Shown in pieces: positions 1 through 5,397 of a stretch of 5,464 bases of DNA. The translations under genes and the position numbers were made by a program. The notes under the pieces are model-generated. The model saw only the letters and a list, made by a program, of their open reading frames with translations. It had not been told where the DNA came from and ran no database searches. Location of the stretch: contig JANHAI010000077.1 of assembly GCA_024464205.1 (NCBI GenBank), forward strand, positions 1-5,464, read 5' to 3'. Position 1 is the first letter of the stretch, and each line of letters begins with the position of its first letter. The DNA comes from Candidatus Methanomethylicia archaeon. Lineage in GTDB: Archaea > Thermoproteota > Methanomethylicia > Methanomethylicales > Methanomethylicaceae.

Positions 1-907
1 CTACACGATACTGCGGTGCACGATACTTGGGGGGAGCGGGCCGTTCAAGGGCGCACTCATCAACGGCCACATACTTGGACCGGACGGCTCGCGGATGTCC
101 AAGTCAAAGGGCAACGTGATAATCCCGGAGCAGGGGATCAACCAATACGGCGCTGACGCTATAAGGCAAGCGCTCCTCTCCCTGACGCTCGGATCCGACT
201 TCCCGTTCAAGTGGGAGCCTGTGAAGTACGGAAAAGGCTTCCTCCAGAAGGTCTGGTCATCTGCCAGGTTTGTCGAGGGCTTTTTCGGGGCCGAGAGATA
301 CGAGCTGAGGGAGTCAAGCCTTGACGAGGCGGACAGGTGGATACTCTCGAGGCTGAGGGAGGTCGTCCCTAAGGTGGAGGAGGCGTACAGCACCTACCAG
401 TTCCACATCGCGATCGATCTGCTCCAGAAGTTCTATTGGCACGACTTCTGCGACCAGTACATCGAGGCCGTCAAGCCGAGGCTCTACACGCCACCTACCG
501 AGGAGAGCCAAGCGGCAGCGAAAGCGGTGCTTTACAAGGTGATCTACGCGTTCGTCAGGATGCTCGCGCCGGTCTGCCCACACATAGCCGAGGAGATCTA
601 CGAGAAGGTCTGCAGGGCGAGGGAGGGGCACATATCGGTTCACTGCGCCCCGTGGCCAACTGTCGATGAGGTCCCTGAGGTGGACGGGAGCTTCGGCGCG
701 CTCCTCATCAAAGCGATATCAGACCTGCGGTCCAAGAAGGTGGAGGAGAAGATAGCGCTCTCCGCAGAGGTGCGGGGGGCATTGATATCCGGCACCAGCG
801 CGATGATCAAGGTCTGCAGGGAGAACGAGTGGCTCTTAAGGAACGTCCTCCACATAGATAGCCTCGAGTTCGCGATAGGGGATCCCAAAGTGGAGCTGAT
901 GAGGTAG
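1..907 (+). CDS. valS: Valyl-tRNA synthetase, C-terminal 301 residues (5' end outside window)
   Basis: Cytoplasmic class I enzyme that charges tRNA-Val with valine using ATP. The frame is open from base 2, so the gene begins upstream; the HIGH half of the active site and the editing domain lie outside. The visible part starts with YTILRC, and the second catalytic signature is RMSKSKGN (residues 31-38 of the fragment; first Lys of KMSKS is Arg). GSDFPFKWEPVKYG follows and is typical of ValS. The helical anticodon-binding domain has DRWILSRL (about 111-118), FYWHDFCDQYIEAVKPRLY (about 144-162) and LAPVCPHIAEEIY (about 188-200), then HCAPWP. These separate it from IleRS and LeuRS. I see no long bacterial-type C-terminal coiled-coil arm. 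The methionine at 95 lies inside KMSKS, so it is internal and not a start. The TAG stop is 2 bases before the next gene, suggesting cotranscription. Identification is secure. Confidence 0.95.
   Translation, partial: YTILRCTILGGSGPFKGALINGHILGPDGSRMSKSKGNVIIPEQGINQYGADAIRQALLSLTLGSDFPFKWEPVKYGKGFLQKVWSSARFVEGFFGAERYELRESSLDEADRWILSRLREVVPKVEEAYSTYQFHIAIDLLQKFYWHDFCDQYIEAVKPRLYTPPTEESQAAAKAVLYKVIYAFVRMLAPVCPHIAEEIYEKVCRAREGHISVHCAPWPTVDEVPEVDGSFGALLIKAISDLRSKKVEEKIALSAEVRGALISGTSAMIKVCRENEWLLRNVLHIDSLEFAIGDPKVELMR
900..905 (+). promoter_or_regulatory. Shine-Dalgarno site of the DUF47 gene, inside the end of valS
   Basis: TGAGGT lies four bases before the ATG at 910 and overlaps the last codons and stop of valS. 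It matches the archaeal GGAGGTGA consensus in part and supports both the chosen start and translational coupling to valS. Confidence 0.6.
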
Positions 908-909
908 AG

Positions 910-1581
910 ATGTGGAAGAGGATCTCCTCGATACCGCTCAGTGGCGTTGAGGAGGAGATGCGCGGGCACTTGAAGCTCGTCTGCTCTTCAGTCTCGCTGT
1001 TGAGGGACCTCGCCTCTGCGTCCGAATCTGGGAACTGGAGCCTAGTTAACTCAGTTGCAGAGAGGATAGCGATGATAGAGAGGGAGGCGGACGACATGCA
1101 GAGGCGGACCGAGCTCAAACTCTACAAAGGGAGCATATTTATCGGGCTCAAGGAGGACTTCCTCCGCCTCTACGAGGCGATCGACGAGATAGCCGACAAG
1201 TCAAAGGACGCCTCGCGCGCACTGGCCTCGAGGGAGCCCGAGGGTTACGAGATCAAGATACTCAACGGATATGGCGCAGAGATAAGGAAAATGGTCGAGG
1301 GGACGATCGAAGGCGTCGAGATGATAAGCGACGCGATATTGCTGCTTAACAAGGATGCGACGGCTGCGCTGAAGAAGGCGCACGAGGTCGAGAAGCTCGA
1401 GGAGAGGCTGGACGACATCAAGCTCTCGATCCTCAAGGACCTCGCCCGCGACGAGAAGAGACTGTCCACGCTCACCTACCTCCAGGTGAGGGACTTTATA
1501 TTCCTCCTTGACATGGTTGCCGACGCCTCTGAGAGGGCCTCTGATGTCATAACTGCGATGATCGTGAAGTCGGGCGCATAG
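910..1581 (+). CDS. DUF47 family, PhoU-like protein (probable PiT accessory/regulator)
   Basis: A 223-residue, highly charged, all-helical protein with no signal peptide or membrane segment, so cytosolic. Length and layout fit the DUF47/TIGR00153 family, distant relatives of PhoU with two three-helix bundles. PhoU-style acidic motifs are visible: EREAD (57-61) and DEIAD (92-96) in the first bundle, EKLEERLDD (161-169) and DMVAD (201-205) in the second. In PhoU such E/DxxxD motifs bind metal clusters. KGSIFIGLKEDFLRLYEAID (73-92) is the family's most recognisable stretch. Family members often sit next to PiT permease genes, as here, and are thought to control or aid phosphate uptake; the exact biochemical role is not established. 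The ATG start is 2 bases after the valS stop with a good ribosome-binding site. The stop is TAG, and the following codons stay open in the same frame into the permease gene. Confidence 0.9.
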   Translation: MWKRISSIPLSGVEEEMRGHLKLVCSSVSLLRDLASASESGNWSLVNSVAERIAMIEREADDMQRRTELKLYKGSIFIGLKEDFLRLYEAIDEIADKSKDASRALASREPEGYEIKILNGYGAEIRKMVEGTIEGVEMISDAILLLNKDATAALKKAHEVEKLEERLDDIKLSILKDLARDEKRLSTLTYLQVRDFIFLLDMVADASERASDVITAMIVKSGA

Positions 1582-1584
1582 TCC

Positions 1585-1595
1585 GGGGGGCGGGG
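1585..1595 (+). promoter_or_regulatory. G-rich Shine-Dalgarno-like element before the PiT gene
   Basis: GGGGGGCGGGG starts three bases after the DUF47 stop and ends four bases before the ATT codon at 1600. A G-run can pair with the CCUCC core of the 16S tail by G-C and G-U pairs. The same 11 bases precede the metallo-hydrolase start on the other strand (3244 to 3234), which supports a role in initiation. An A/T-rich run with six T follows at 1596-1606; it could also act as a weak TATA box or a U-tract terminator. Confidence 0.4.
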
Positions 1596-1599
1596 AAAT

Positions 1600-2529
1600 A
1601 TTTTTTCAGTTGTTCTGATCGTCCTCGCATCTCTCATGCTCGCCCTGACTGGGGCGAACAACGCGAGCAACTCAGCCGGCACTGTTGCCGGATCAAGGAT
1701 GGCGACATACAGGGCAGGGATAATGATATTCGTCGCGGGCCTGGCTGCAGGGGCAGTACTCGAGGGCGGAAAGCTCTCGACCGCGGTAACGGGGGGCGCG
1801 CTCTCCGGGACGCTGGGCGCCAATTCGATCGCAATAATACTCTGGGTTAGCTTGTCGCTCATAATACTAGCCAATACGCTGAGGCTCCCCCTCCCGATAA
1901 CGCAGGCAGTCTTCGGGGCCTCAATCGGGTCGGCCTTCTTCCTGGGGGTGCCAATAAACATGCCAACAGTCTCACTCGTGATCGCGTCGTGGCTGATCAC
2001 GCCGTTCATGGCAATGCTCGTCTCATTCGTGGCTGCAAAGTCCACACAATTACGCCCCATAAACAGCGTAGGGGGGAGCGTAGCATTCTACGGCATCCTT
2101 ACAATGGCTGCAAGCTTCTATACAGCGTATGCGTTCGGCGCAAACACGCTGGGCTTGGTCATCGGGGTGATGAAGGAGGACTTGGGGTGGCCTCTTGCAC
2201 TCTCGGTCGCGGTTCTTGCTGCTTCAGCCGGGAGTCTCTTGGGAGGGGAGAGGGTGGCGAGGACCGTCGGGGAGAGGGTCTCCAGCCTTGGCCCGTCTTC
2301 TGCATTCACCTCCCAGCTAGGTGCTGCACTGACGATCCATTTCTTCACGCAGGGAGGGATACCTGTGTCAATCAGCCATGCGATAATCGGATCAGTGAGC
2401 GGGACTGGGCTCAGCAGGGGATCCAAAGCGCTTAGCAGGAAGACGGCTCTGAAGCTAACTGTGCTGTGGGTAGCCACGCCGCTGCTAGCTTTCGGGATGG
2501 CTTGGCTGCTTCAGGCAGCTTCGCTGTAA
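1600..2529 (+). CDS. PiT-family inorganic phosphate (or related anion) permease, atypical signatures
   Basis: Integral membrane permease with about ten hydrophobic segments in the inverted-repeat layout of the PiT (PF01384) family. The first ATG is at 1636, but it would cut TM1 in half. The twelve in-frame codons before it encode IFSVVLIVLASL, which completes the helix, so I place the start at ATT 1600 (309 residues), just after a G-rich ribosome-site candidate. Counting from the ATG, signature 1 is GANNASN (6-12) and signature 2 is GANTLGLVIG (168-177); the family consensus has GxND in both, so the Asp is Asn in one and Thr in the other. Other repeat landmarks are PITQAVFGASIGSAF (87-101) and PVSISHAIIGSVSG (243-256). 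Family members move phosphate with Na+ or H+; some (CysP) move sulfate. The neighbouring DUF47 gene favours phosphate. Family assignment is firm; substrate and start are less so. Confidence 0.88.
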   Translation: MFSVVLIVLASLMLALTGANNASNSAGTVAGSRMATYRAGIMIFVAGLAAGAVLEGGKLSTAVTGGALSGTLGANSIAIILWVSLSLIILANTLRLPLPITQAVFGASIGSAFFLGVPINMPTVSLVIASWLITPFMAMLVSFVAAKSTQLRPINSVGGSVAFYGILTMAASFYTAYAFGANTLGLVIGVMKEDLGWPLALSVAVLAASAGSLLGGERVARTVGERVSSLGPSSAFTSQLGAALTIHFFTQGGIPVSISHAIIGSVSGTGLSRGSKALSRKTALKLTVLWVATPLLAFGMAWLLQAASL

Positions 2530-2530
2530 G

Positions 2531-2555
2531 TTGTTGGGCGAAGGTACGCCAGCAA
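2531..2555 (+). terminator. Stem-loop in the convergent gap between PiT and hydrolase genes
   Basis: TTGTT-G-GGCG (2531-2540) pairs with CGCCAGCAA (2547-2555): nine pairs including one G-U, one bulged G at 2536, and a six-base loop AAGGTA. It fills nearly all of the 29-base gap between two gene ends that face each other, so it could serve as a 3'-end or termination structure for both transcripts. No T-run follows on either strand. Archaeal termination usually relies on U-tracts, so the role is uncertain. Confidence 0.35.
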
Positions 2556-2558
2556 GCT

Positions 2559-3227
2559 TCATGGAACCAGCAGGCACTTGGCGTTTGAGAGGGCGGTTTT
2601 GAGGGCGTCGGACCCTCCCTCCATCGTGTACATGCCGTGGCCTGGGAGGATGGCGTCGATGCCCATCCGAGACAAGGATTCGAGCGAGGCTATCATCTGC
2701 GCGTCGCTGCCGCCCGGGAGATCTGTCCTCCCGAAGAACCCCTCGCTGAAGACCGTGTCGCCGCTTATGAGGGTGCGATCTGGCTTTGAGAGGTAGCAGA
2801 CGCTCCCCGGCGTATGCCCAGGGGTGTCGATCTTCTCAATCCCTATGGACTCCAAGATGCGGGCAGGCCCCTCACACGAGACCTCTATTGCCCCAGCGCC
2901 TTGCACACTCGATTCAAGTAGGGCGGCGTCCTTGGTGGAGATGAAAGTGGGGACCTCGAATTGCCTCAGGGATCGGAGCCCTGTGACATGGTCGTAGTGG
3001 CCATGCGTCAGGAATATGGCGCCGATGCGCCCCTCCTCTATCCCGCATGCGCGCAGGAAAGATGCGAGGTCTGGCCTCCCCCCTGCGTCGAAGACGTAGA
3101 ACCTATCGCTTTCCAAGACGTAGACGTTGCTCGAGATGGTGACGCCAGTGAAGGACTCCTCGTGGATCACAAGGAACCTCCCCGCCCTTGAGACGAGCGG
3201 CTGCGGGGGCGGCAGGCCGCCGCTCAT
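2559..3227 (-). CDS. Metallo-beta-lactamase-fold hydrolase, glyoxalase II-like (COG0491 type)
   Basis: A 222-residue soluble protein with a complete binuclear metal site of the MBL fold: THGHYDH (74-80), His138 in DTPGHTPGS, Asp157 in LISGDTVF, and His197 in LPGHG. GRTDLPGGS (166-174) is typical of the hydroxyacylglutathione-hydrolase-like COG0491 group. Family members hydrolyse thioesters, lactones or other esters using zinc, iron or manganese; the substrate here cannot be read from sequence. It lacks the extra arm expected of tRNase Z. The ATG lies 25 bases downstream of the rtcB stop, behind a G-rich ribosome-site candidate, so it is probably cotranscribed with rtcB. The first 15 residues are Pro/Gly-rich and not conserved-looking; the fold seems to start near RFLVIHEESF. 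Fold and metal site are near certain, physiological role unknown. Confidence 0.9.
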   Translation of the reverse strand: MSGGLPPPQPLVSRAGRFLVIHEESFTGVTISSNVYVLESDRFYVFDAGGRPDLASFLRACGIEEGRIGAIFLTHGHYDHVTGLRSLRQFEVPTFISTKDAALLESSVQGAGAIEVSCEGPARILESIGIEKIDTPGHTPGSVCYLSKPDRTLISGDTVFSEGFFGRTDLPGGSDAQMIASLESLSRMGIDAILPGHGMYTMEGGSDALKTALSNAKCLLVP

Positions 3228-3233
3228 TGCCCA

Positions 3234-3244
3234 CCCCGCCCCCC
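3234..3244 (-). promoter_or_regulatory. G-rich Shine-Dalgarno-like element before the MBL hydrolase gene
   Basis: Read on the minus strand this is GGGGGGCGGGG, six bases before the ATG of the hydrolase. It is identical to the element before the PiT gene, and a shorter GGGGCGG precedes the archease GTG start. Confidence 0.4.
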
Positions 3245-3252
3245 TTCACCCA

Positions 3253-4734
3253 TCATCCCTTCGTCACCCCGAGGGGGACCATCCTCGCCACGAGAGTGGC
3301 TATCCCCAGCGTGTGCGAGACGTGGGCCACCTTGTCTACGTCCTTGTAAGCGCCCGGGGCCTCCTCGGCGATCACCCTCATGTTGGCTGCCCTTAGGACT
3401 ATCCCTTTGCTCTCCAGGTCGCGCTTCACGTTGCTCCCCCAGTACTTCCTCGTCGCGGCTTCCCTGCTGAGGAACCTGCCTGCGCCATGGGCGGTCGATC
3501 CCCAGCTCAGATCGAGAGAATTCGGCCCGCCGACGAGGAGGTAAGACGACGTCCCCATGCTGCCAGGTATTATCACTGGCTGACCGATCCCCCTGTACTC
3601 GTCCGGTATCTCGGCCCTGCCTGCCGGGAATGCCCTTGTTGCGCCCTTCCTGTGGACGAAGAGCTGGCGCCTCTCGCCGCCAATTTCGTGCTCCTCTTTC
3701 TTCGCCAGGTTGTGCGCGACGTCGTAGAGCATCCGCATCCCCATCCTCTCCGGGTCCATAGAGAAAGTCCTCTTGAAAGCCTCCCTCGCCAGGTGCATTA
3801 TGCACTGCCGGTTTGCCCACGCGTAGTTGCAGGCTGCGCTCATGGCTGCAAAGTATTCTGAAGCCTCTTTGCTCTGGGCCGGGGCGCAGGCTAGCTCCCT
3901 GTCCGGGATTTTTATGCCGTACTTCGCTGTTGCCCTCTCCATTGTGTGGAGGTAATCGCTGCAGACCTGGTGGCCGAGCCCTCTGCTCCCCGAATGGATC
4001 ATTACGACGACCTGGCCCTCGGAGGCGATGCCGAAAGCCTTCGCTGCCCTCTGATCGAAGATCCTCTCCACTGCCTGGACCTCAAGGAAATGGTTGCCCG
4101 ACCCCAGCGTGCCGAGCTGGTTCGACCCCCTCCCCTTTGCGCTCTCCGAGACTTTGGACTGGTCGGCGCTCTCCATCCGACCGCCCTCCTCGCATCTGCG
4201 GGCGTCCTCTTCGAGGCCGAAGCCCTTCGAGACTGCCCAGACGGCGCCACCCTCCAACACCTCGTTGAGCTCGGCATGGCTCAGGCGTATGCCCCCCTTG
4301 CTGCCGAGGCCAGAAGGGACGAGGTCAAATAGCGATTCGACGAGCCTGCTCAGCTGCGGGGAGACGTCCTTGACTGTGAGATCGGTAAGGAGGAGCCTGA
4401 CGCCGCAGTTTATGTCGTAGCCCACCCCTCCTGGCGAGATAACGCCCTCCTCCGCATCAAAGGCAGCGACGCCGCCTATTGGAAAACCGTATCCCTGGTG
4501 ACCGTCCGGCATCACTATGGAGTACTTCAGTATGCCTGGGAGCTGGGCGACGTTGACGCACTGCTGGAGCGTCAGGTCCTCTCCCATCTTCTGGATCAGG
4601 TCGTTGTCCGCGTAGACCCTCCCAGGGACGTTCATGCCGGGCTTGAATGCGGGAGGGATCTCCCAAATGCCTTCAGAGATCTTCTTAAGGGGGATGCCGC
4701 TCGAACTGGGGCTATATTCTTGACCATTGACCAT
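3253..4734 (-). CDS. rtcB: RNA-splicing ligase RtcB (tRNA-splicing ligase)
   Basis: GTP- and Mn2+-dependent ligase that joins 2',3'-cyclic phosphate (or 3'-phosphate) and 5'-OH RNA ends. In archaea it seals tRNA exons after the splicing endonuclease cuts. The 493 residues carry every catalytic landmark: Asp107 and Cys110 in GYDINCGVR, His215 in [10 protein letters not shown], His247 in [12 protein letters not shown], His341 in [12 protein letters not shown], and the guanylylated His416 in TAHGAGR. These line up with Pyrococcus horikoshii D95, C98, H203, H234, H329 and H404 at a shift of 12-13. The shift reflects about 13 extra N-terminal residues before [14 protein letters not shown]. No intein interrupts the site after DINC. 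The ATG at 4734 follows GAGG (4746 to 4743), and no ATG, GTG or TTG lies in frame before an upstream stop. Archease, its activator, is encoded immediately upstream on the same strand. Very sure. Confidence 0.98.
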   Translation of the reverse strand: MVNGQEYSPSSSGIPLKKISEGIWEIPPAFKPGMNVPGRVYADNDLIQKMGEDLTLQQCVNVAQLPGILKYSIVMPDGHQGYGFPIGGVAAFDAEEGVISPGGVGYDINCGVRLLLTDLTVKDVSPQLSRLVESLFDLVPSGLGSKGGIRLSHAELNEVLEGGAVWAVSKGFGLEEDARRCEEGGRMESADQSKVSESAKGRGSNQLGTLGSGNHFLEVQAVERIFDQRAAKAFGIASEGQVVVMIHSGSRGLGHQVCSDYLHTMERATAKYGIKIPDRELACAPAQSKEASEYFAAMSAACNYAWANRQCIMHLAREAFKRTFSMDPERMGMRMLYDVAHNLAKKEEHEIGGERRQLFVHRKGATRAFPAGRAEIPDEYRGIGQPVIIPGSMGTSSYLLVGGPNSLDLSWGSTAHGAGRFLSREAATRKYWGSNVKRDLESKGIVLRAANMRVIAEEAPGAYKDVDKVAHVSHTLGIATLVARMVPLGVTKG

Positions 4735-4749
4735 AAGTATCGCCTCAAG

Positions 4750-4787
4750 GTGCCACGCGGGAGGCGGATAACCTCACTCGCCGGCAC
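4750..4787 (-). other. Possible hairpin in the rtcB leader
   Basis: On the minus strand GTGCC (4787-4783) pairs with GGCAC (4754-4750), and the adjoining GGCG (4782-4779) pairs with CGCC (4766-4763). The two helices abut on the 5' side, with an eight-base bulge on the 3' side and a 12-base loop. The outer helix ends four bases before the rtcB ribosome-binding GAGG. The predicted transcript start falls close to its 5' edge, so it may or may not be transcribed whole. Confidence 0.3.
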
Positions 4788-4807
4788 TGTAAGAATAGGG
4801 ATGACCT

Positions 4808-4815
4808 TATTTAAA
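4808..4815 (-). promoter_or_regulatory. TATA box (box A) for rtcB
   Basis: Minus-strand TTTAAATA is an excellent archaeal box A. It lies in the 115-base gap between archease and rtcB and predicts a start near 4785-4790 with a leader of about 50 bases. rtcB can therefore be transcribed separately from archease. No clear BRE purine-A stretch stands out directly upstream. Confidence 0.7.
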
Positions 4816-4849
4816 GGTGATTTGCCCCCAACGCACTGGCATGGGCGCA

Positions 4850-5275
4850 TCATATGTCCAGGACGAAGTAGGCATGCCATAGACCCTCTCCTTTGAATAT
4901 CCTCATGAGGGAGTAGGTCATTGCCTTTACGCCGGTCCTGTGGCCGTGCGCCGATGGATCGTATTCCTCCCCCCGGAGCTTCGCGGAGATCGACGAGGAC
5001 CCCCTGCCTTCCGCCACCGAGAGGACCTCGGCGCCCGAGAGGGCGAAGCTTTCGGCGTCGAAGAGGTAGATCAGGCGGTCGATCCATTTGTAGAGGAGCT
5101 GCTCGAGATCGTCGGCCTCGACGTCCACGCTTATCTCTTTGGCGGGGCGCACGGATCCGGTGTCGAGCATCACTTCATAGGTCGCAAGAGCGGCTTCTGA
5201 GAAGATCCCTGCCAGATCAGGAGCCGTCACGTGGACATACACGTCAGATATATGGTCTAGGAACTCGTATGGCAC
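4850..5275 (-). CDS. Archease, RtcB-activating protein
   Basis: Small cytosolic protein that speeds RtcB guanylylation and gives it multiple turnover, and can broaden its nucleotide use. From the GTG at 5275 it is 141 residues, the usual archease length, and opens with PYEFLDHISDVYVHV, matching the family's YEFLEHTADIGI-like start. DDLEQLLYKWIDRLIYLFD (about 55-73), EYDPSAHGHRTGVKAMTY (about 104-121) and the terminal VLDI are also family hallmarks. The acidic residues near the N-terminus and the final Asp are the expected metal-site region. The position after VKAMTY is Ser, where I expect His in most relatives. A TTG at 5365 would add 30 basic, low-complexity residues; I reject it because of family length and because a TATA-like box falls inside that stretch. 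GGGGCGG lies six bases before the GTG. rtcB follows 115 bases downstream on the same strand. Confidence 0.93.
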   Translation of the reverse strand: MPYEFLDHISDVYVHVTAPDLAGIFSEAALATYEVMLDTGSVRPAKEISVDVEADDLEQLLYKWIDRLIYLFDAESFALSGAEVLSVAEGRGSSSISAKLRGEEYDPSAHGHRTGVKAMTYSLMRIFKGEGLWHAYFVLDI

Positions 5276-5312
5276 GACTGGCCGCCCCGATCCATACTGT
5301 ACGGGGGCACCC

Positions 5313-5319
5313 TTATTTT
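5313..5319 (-). promoter_or_regulatory. TATA-like box for archease
   Basis: Minus-strand AAAATAA (within CAAAATAAGG) is centred about 41 bases before the GTG at 5275, predicting a start near 5290 and a short leader of about 14 bases containing GGGGCGG. A second TATA-like stretch, TTTTTAAC, lies at 5375-5368 on this strand but is better placed for the divergent tRNA gene. Confidence 0.4.
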
Positions 5320-5367
5320 GGTTGCCGGGAGCGCCTTGAACTCGGCGGCGCGTCCAATCCGACAAGG

Positions 5368-5374
5368 TTAAAAA
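5368..5374 (+). promoter_or_regulatory. TATA box for tRNA-Ser
   Basis: TTAAAAA is centred 27 bases before the first base of the mature tRNA (5398). This is the spacing expected of an archaeal tRNA promoter whose transcript starts at or just before the 5' end. The divergent archease promoter shares this 122-base intergenic stretch. Confidence 0.55.
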
Positions 5375-5397
5375 CAGCCTCTCGGATAATCCATTGA

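Noticed and set aside
1596..1606. A/T-rich run AAATATTTTTT as a promoter or terminator between DUF47 and PiT
   Set aside because: It can be read either way, but it also encodes the start of TM1 in the preferred frame; with no second element in support I did not call it separately.
1476..2060. Open antisense frame opposite the PiT gene
   Set aside because: It is a mirror of the hydrophobic permease codons, has no family match I recognise and no ribosome site.
2559..3227. tRNase Z as identity of the MBL-fold gene, suggested by its rtcB/tRNA context
   Set aside because: The motifs (THGHYDH, GRTDLPGGS) and 222-residue length fit the glyoxalase II-like COG0491 group, and no flexible-arm region is present.
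3224..3820. Long open minus-strand frame overlapping rtcB
   Set aside because: It is rich in Gly/Arg/Asp, has no recognisable domain and lies wholly over the conserved RtcB frame; it follows from high G+C codon composition. Only its last nine codons, after the rtcB stop, are mentioned separately as a possible coupling element.
3813..4268. Plus-strand Arg/Pro/Ser-rich frame opposite rtcB
   Set aside because: The composition is typical of an antisense frame in G+C-rich DNA, and the opposite strand encodes all catalytic residues of RtcB.
4402..4416. Possible intein after the DINC cysteine of RtcB, a known insertion site in some archaea
   Set aside because: The sequence runs straight through [11 protein letters not shown] with no insertion.
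5276..5365. TTG-initiated 30-residue N-terminal extension of archease
   Set aside because: Family length and conserved start favour GTG 5275; the stretch contains a TATA-like box and no conserved protein features.
4921..5397. Plus-strand Arg-rich frame opposite archease
   Set aside because: It lies over the conserved archease frame and runs into the tRNA promoter; its composition is that of a non-coding frame.
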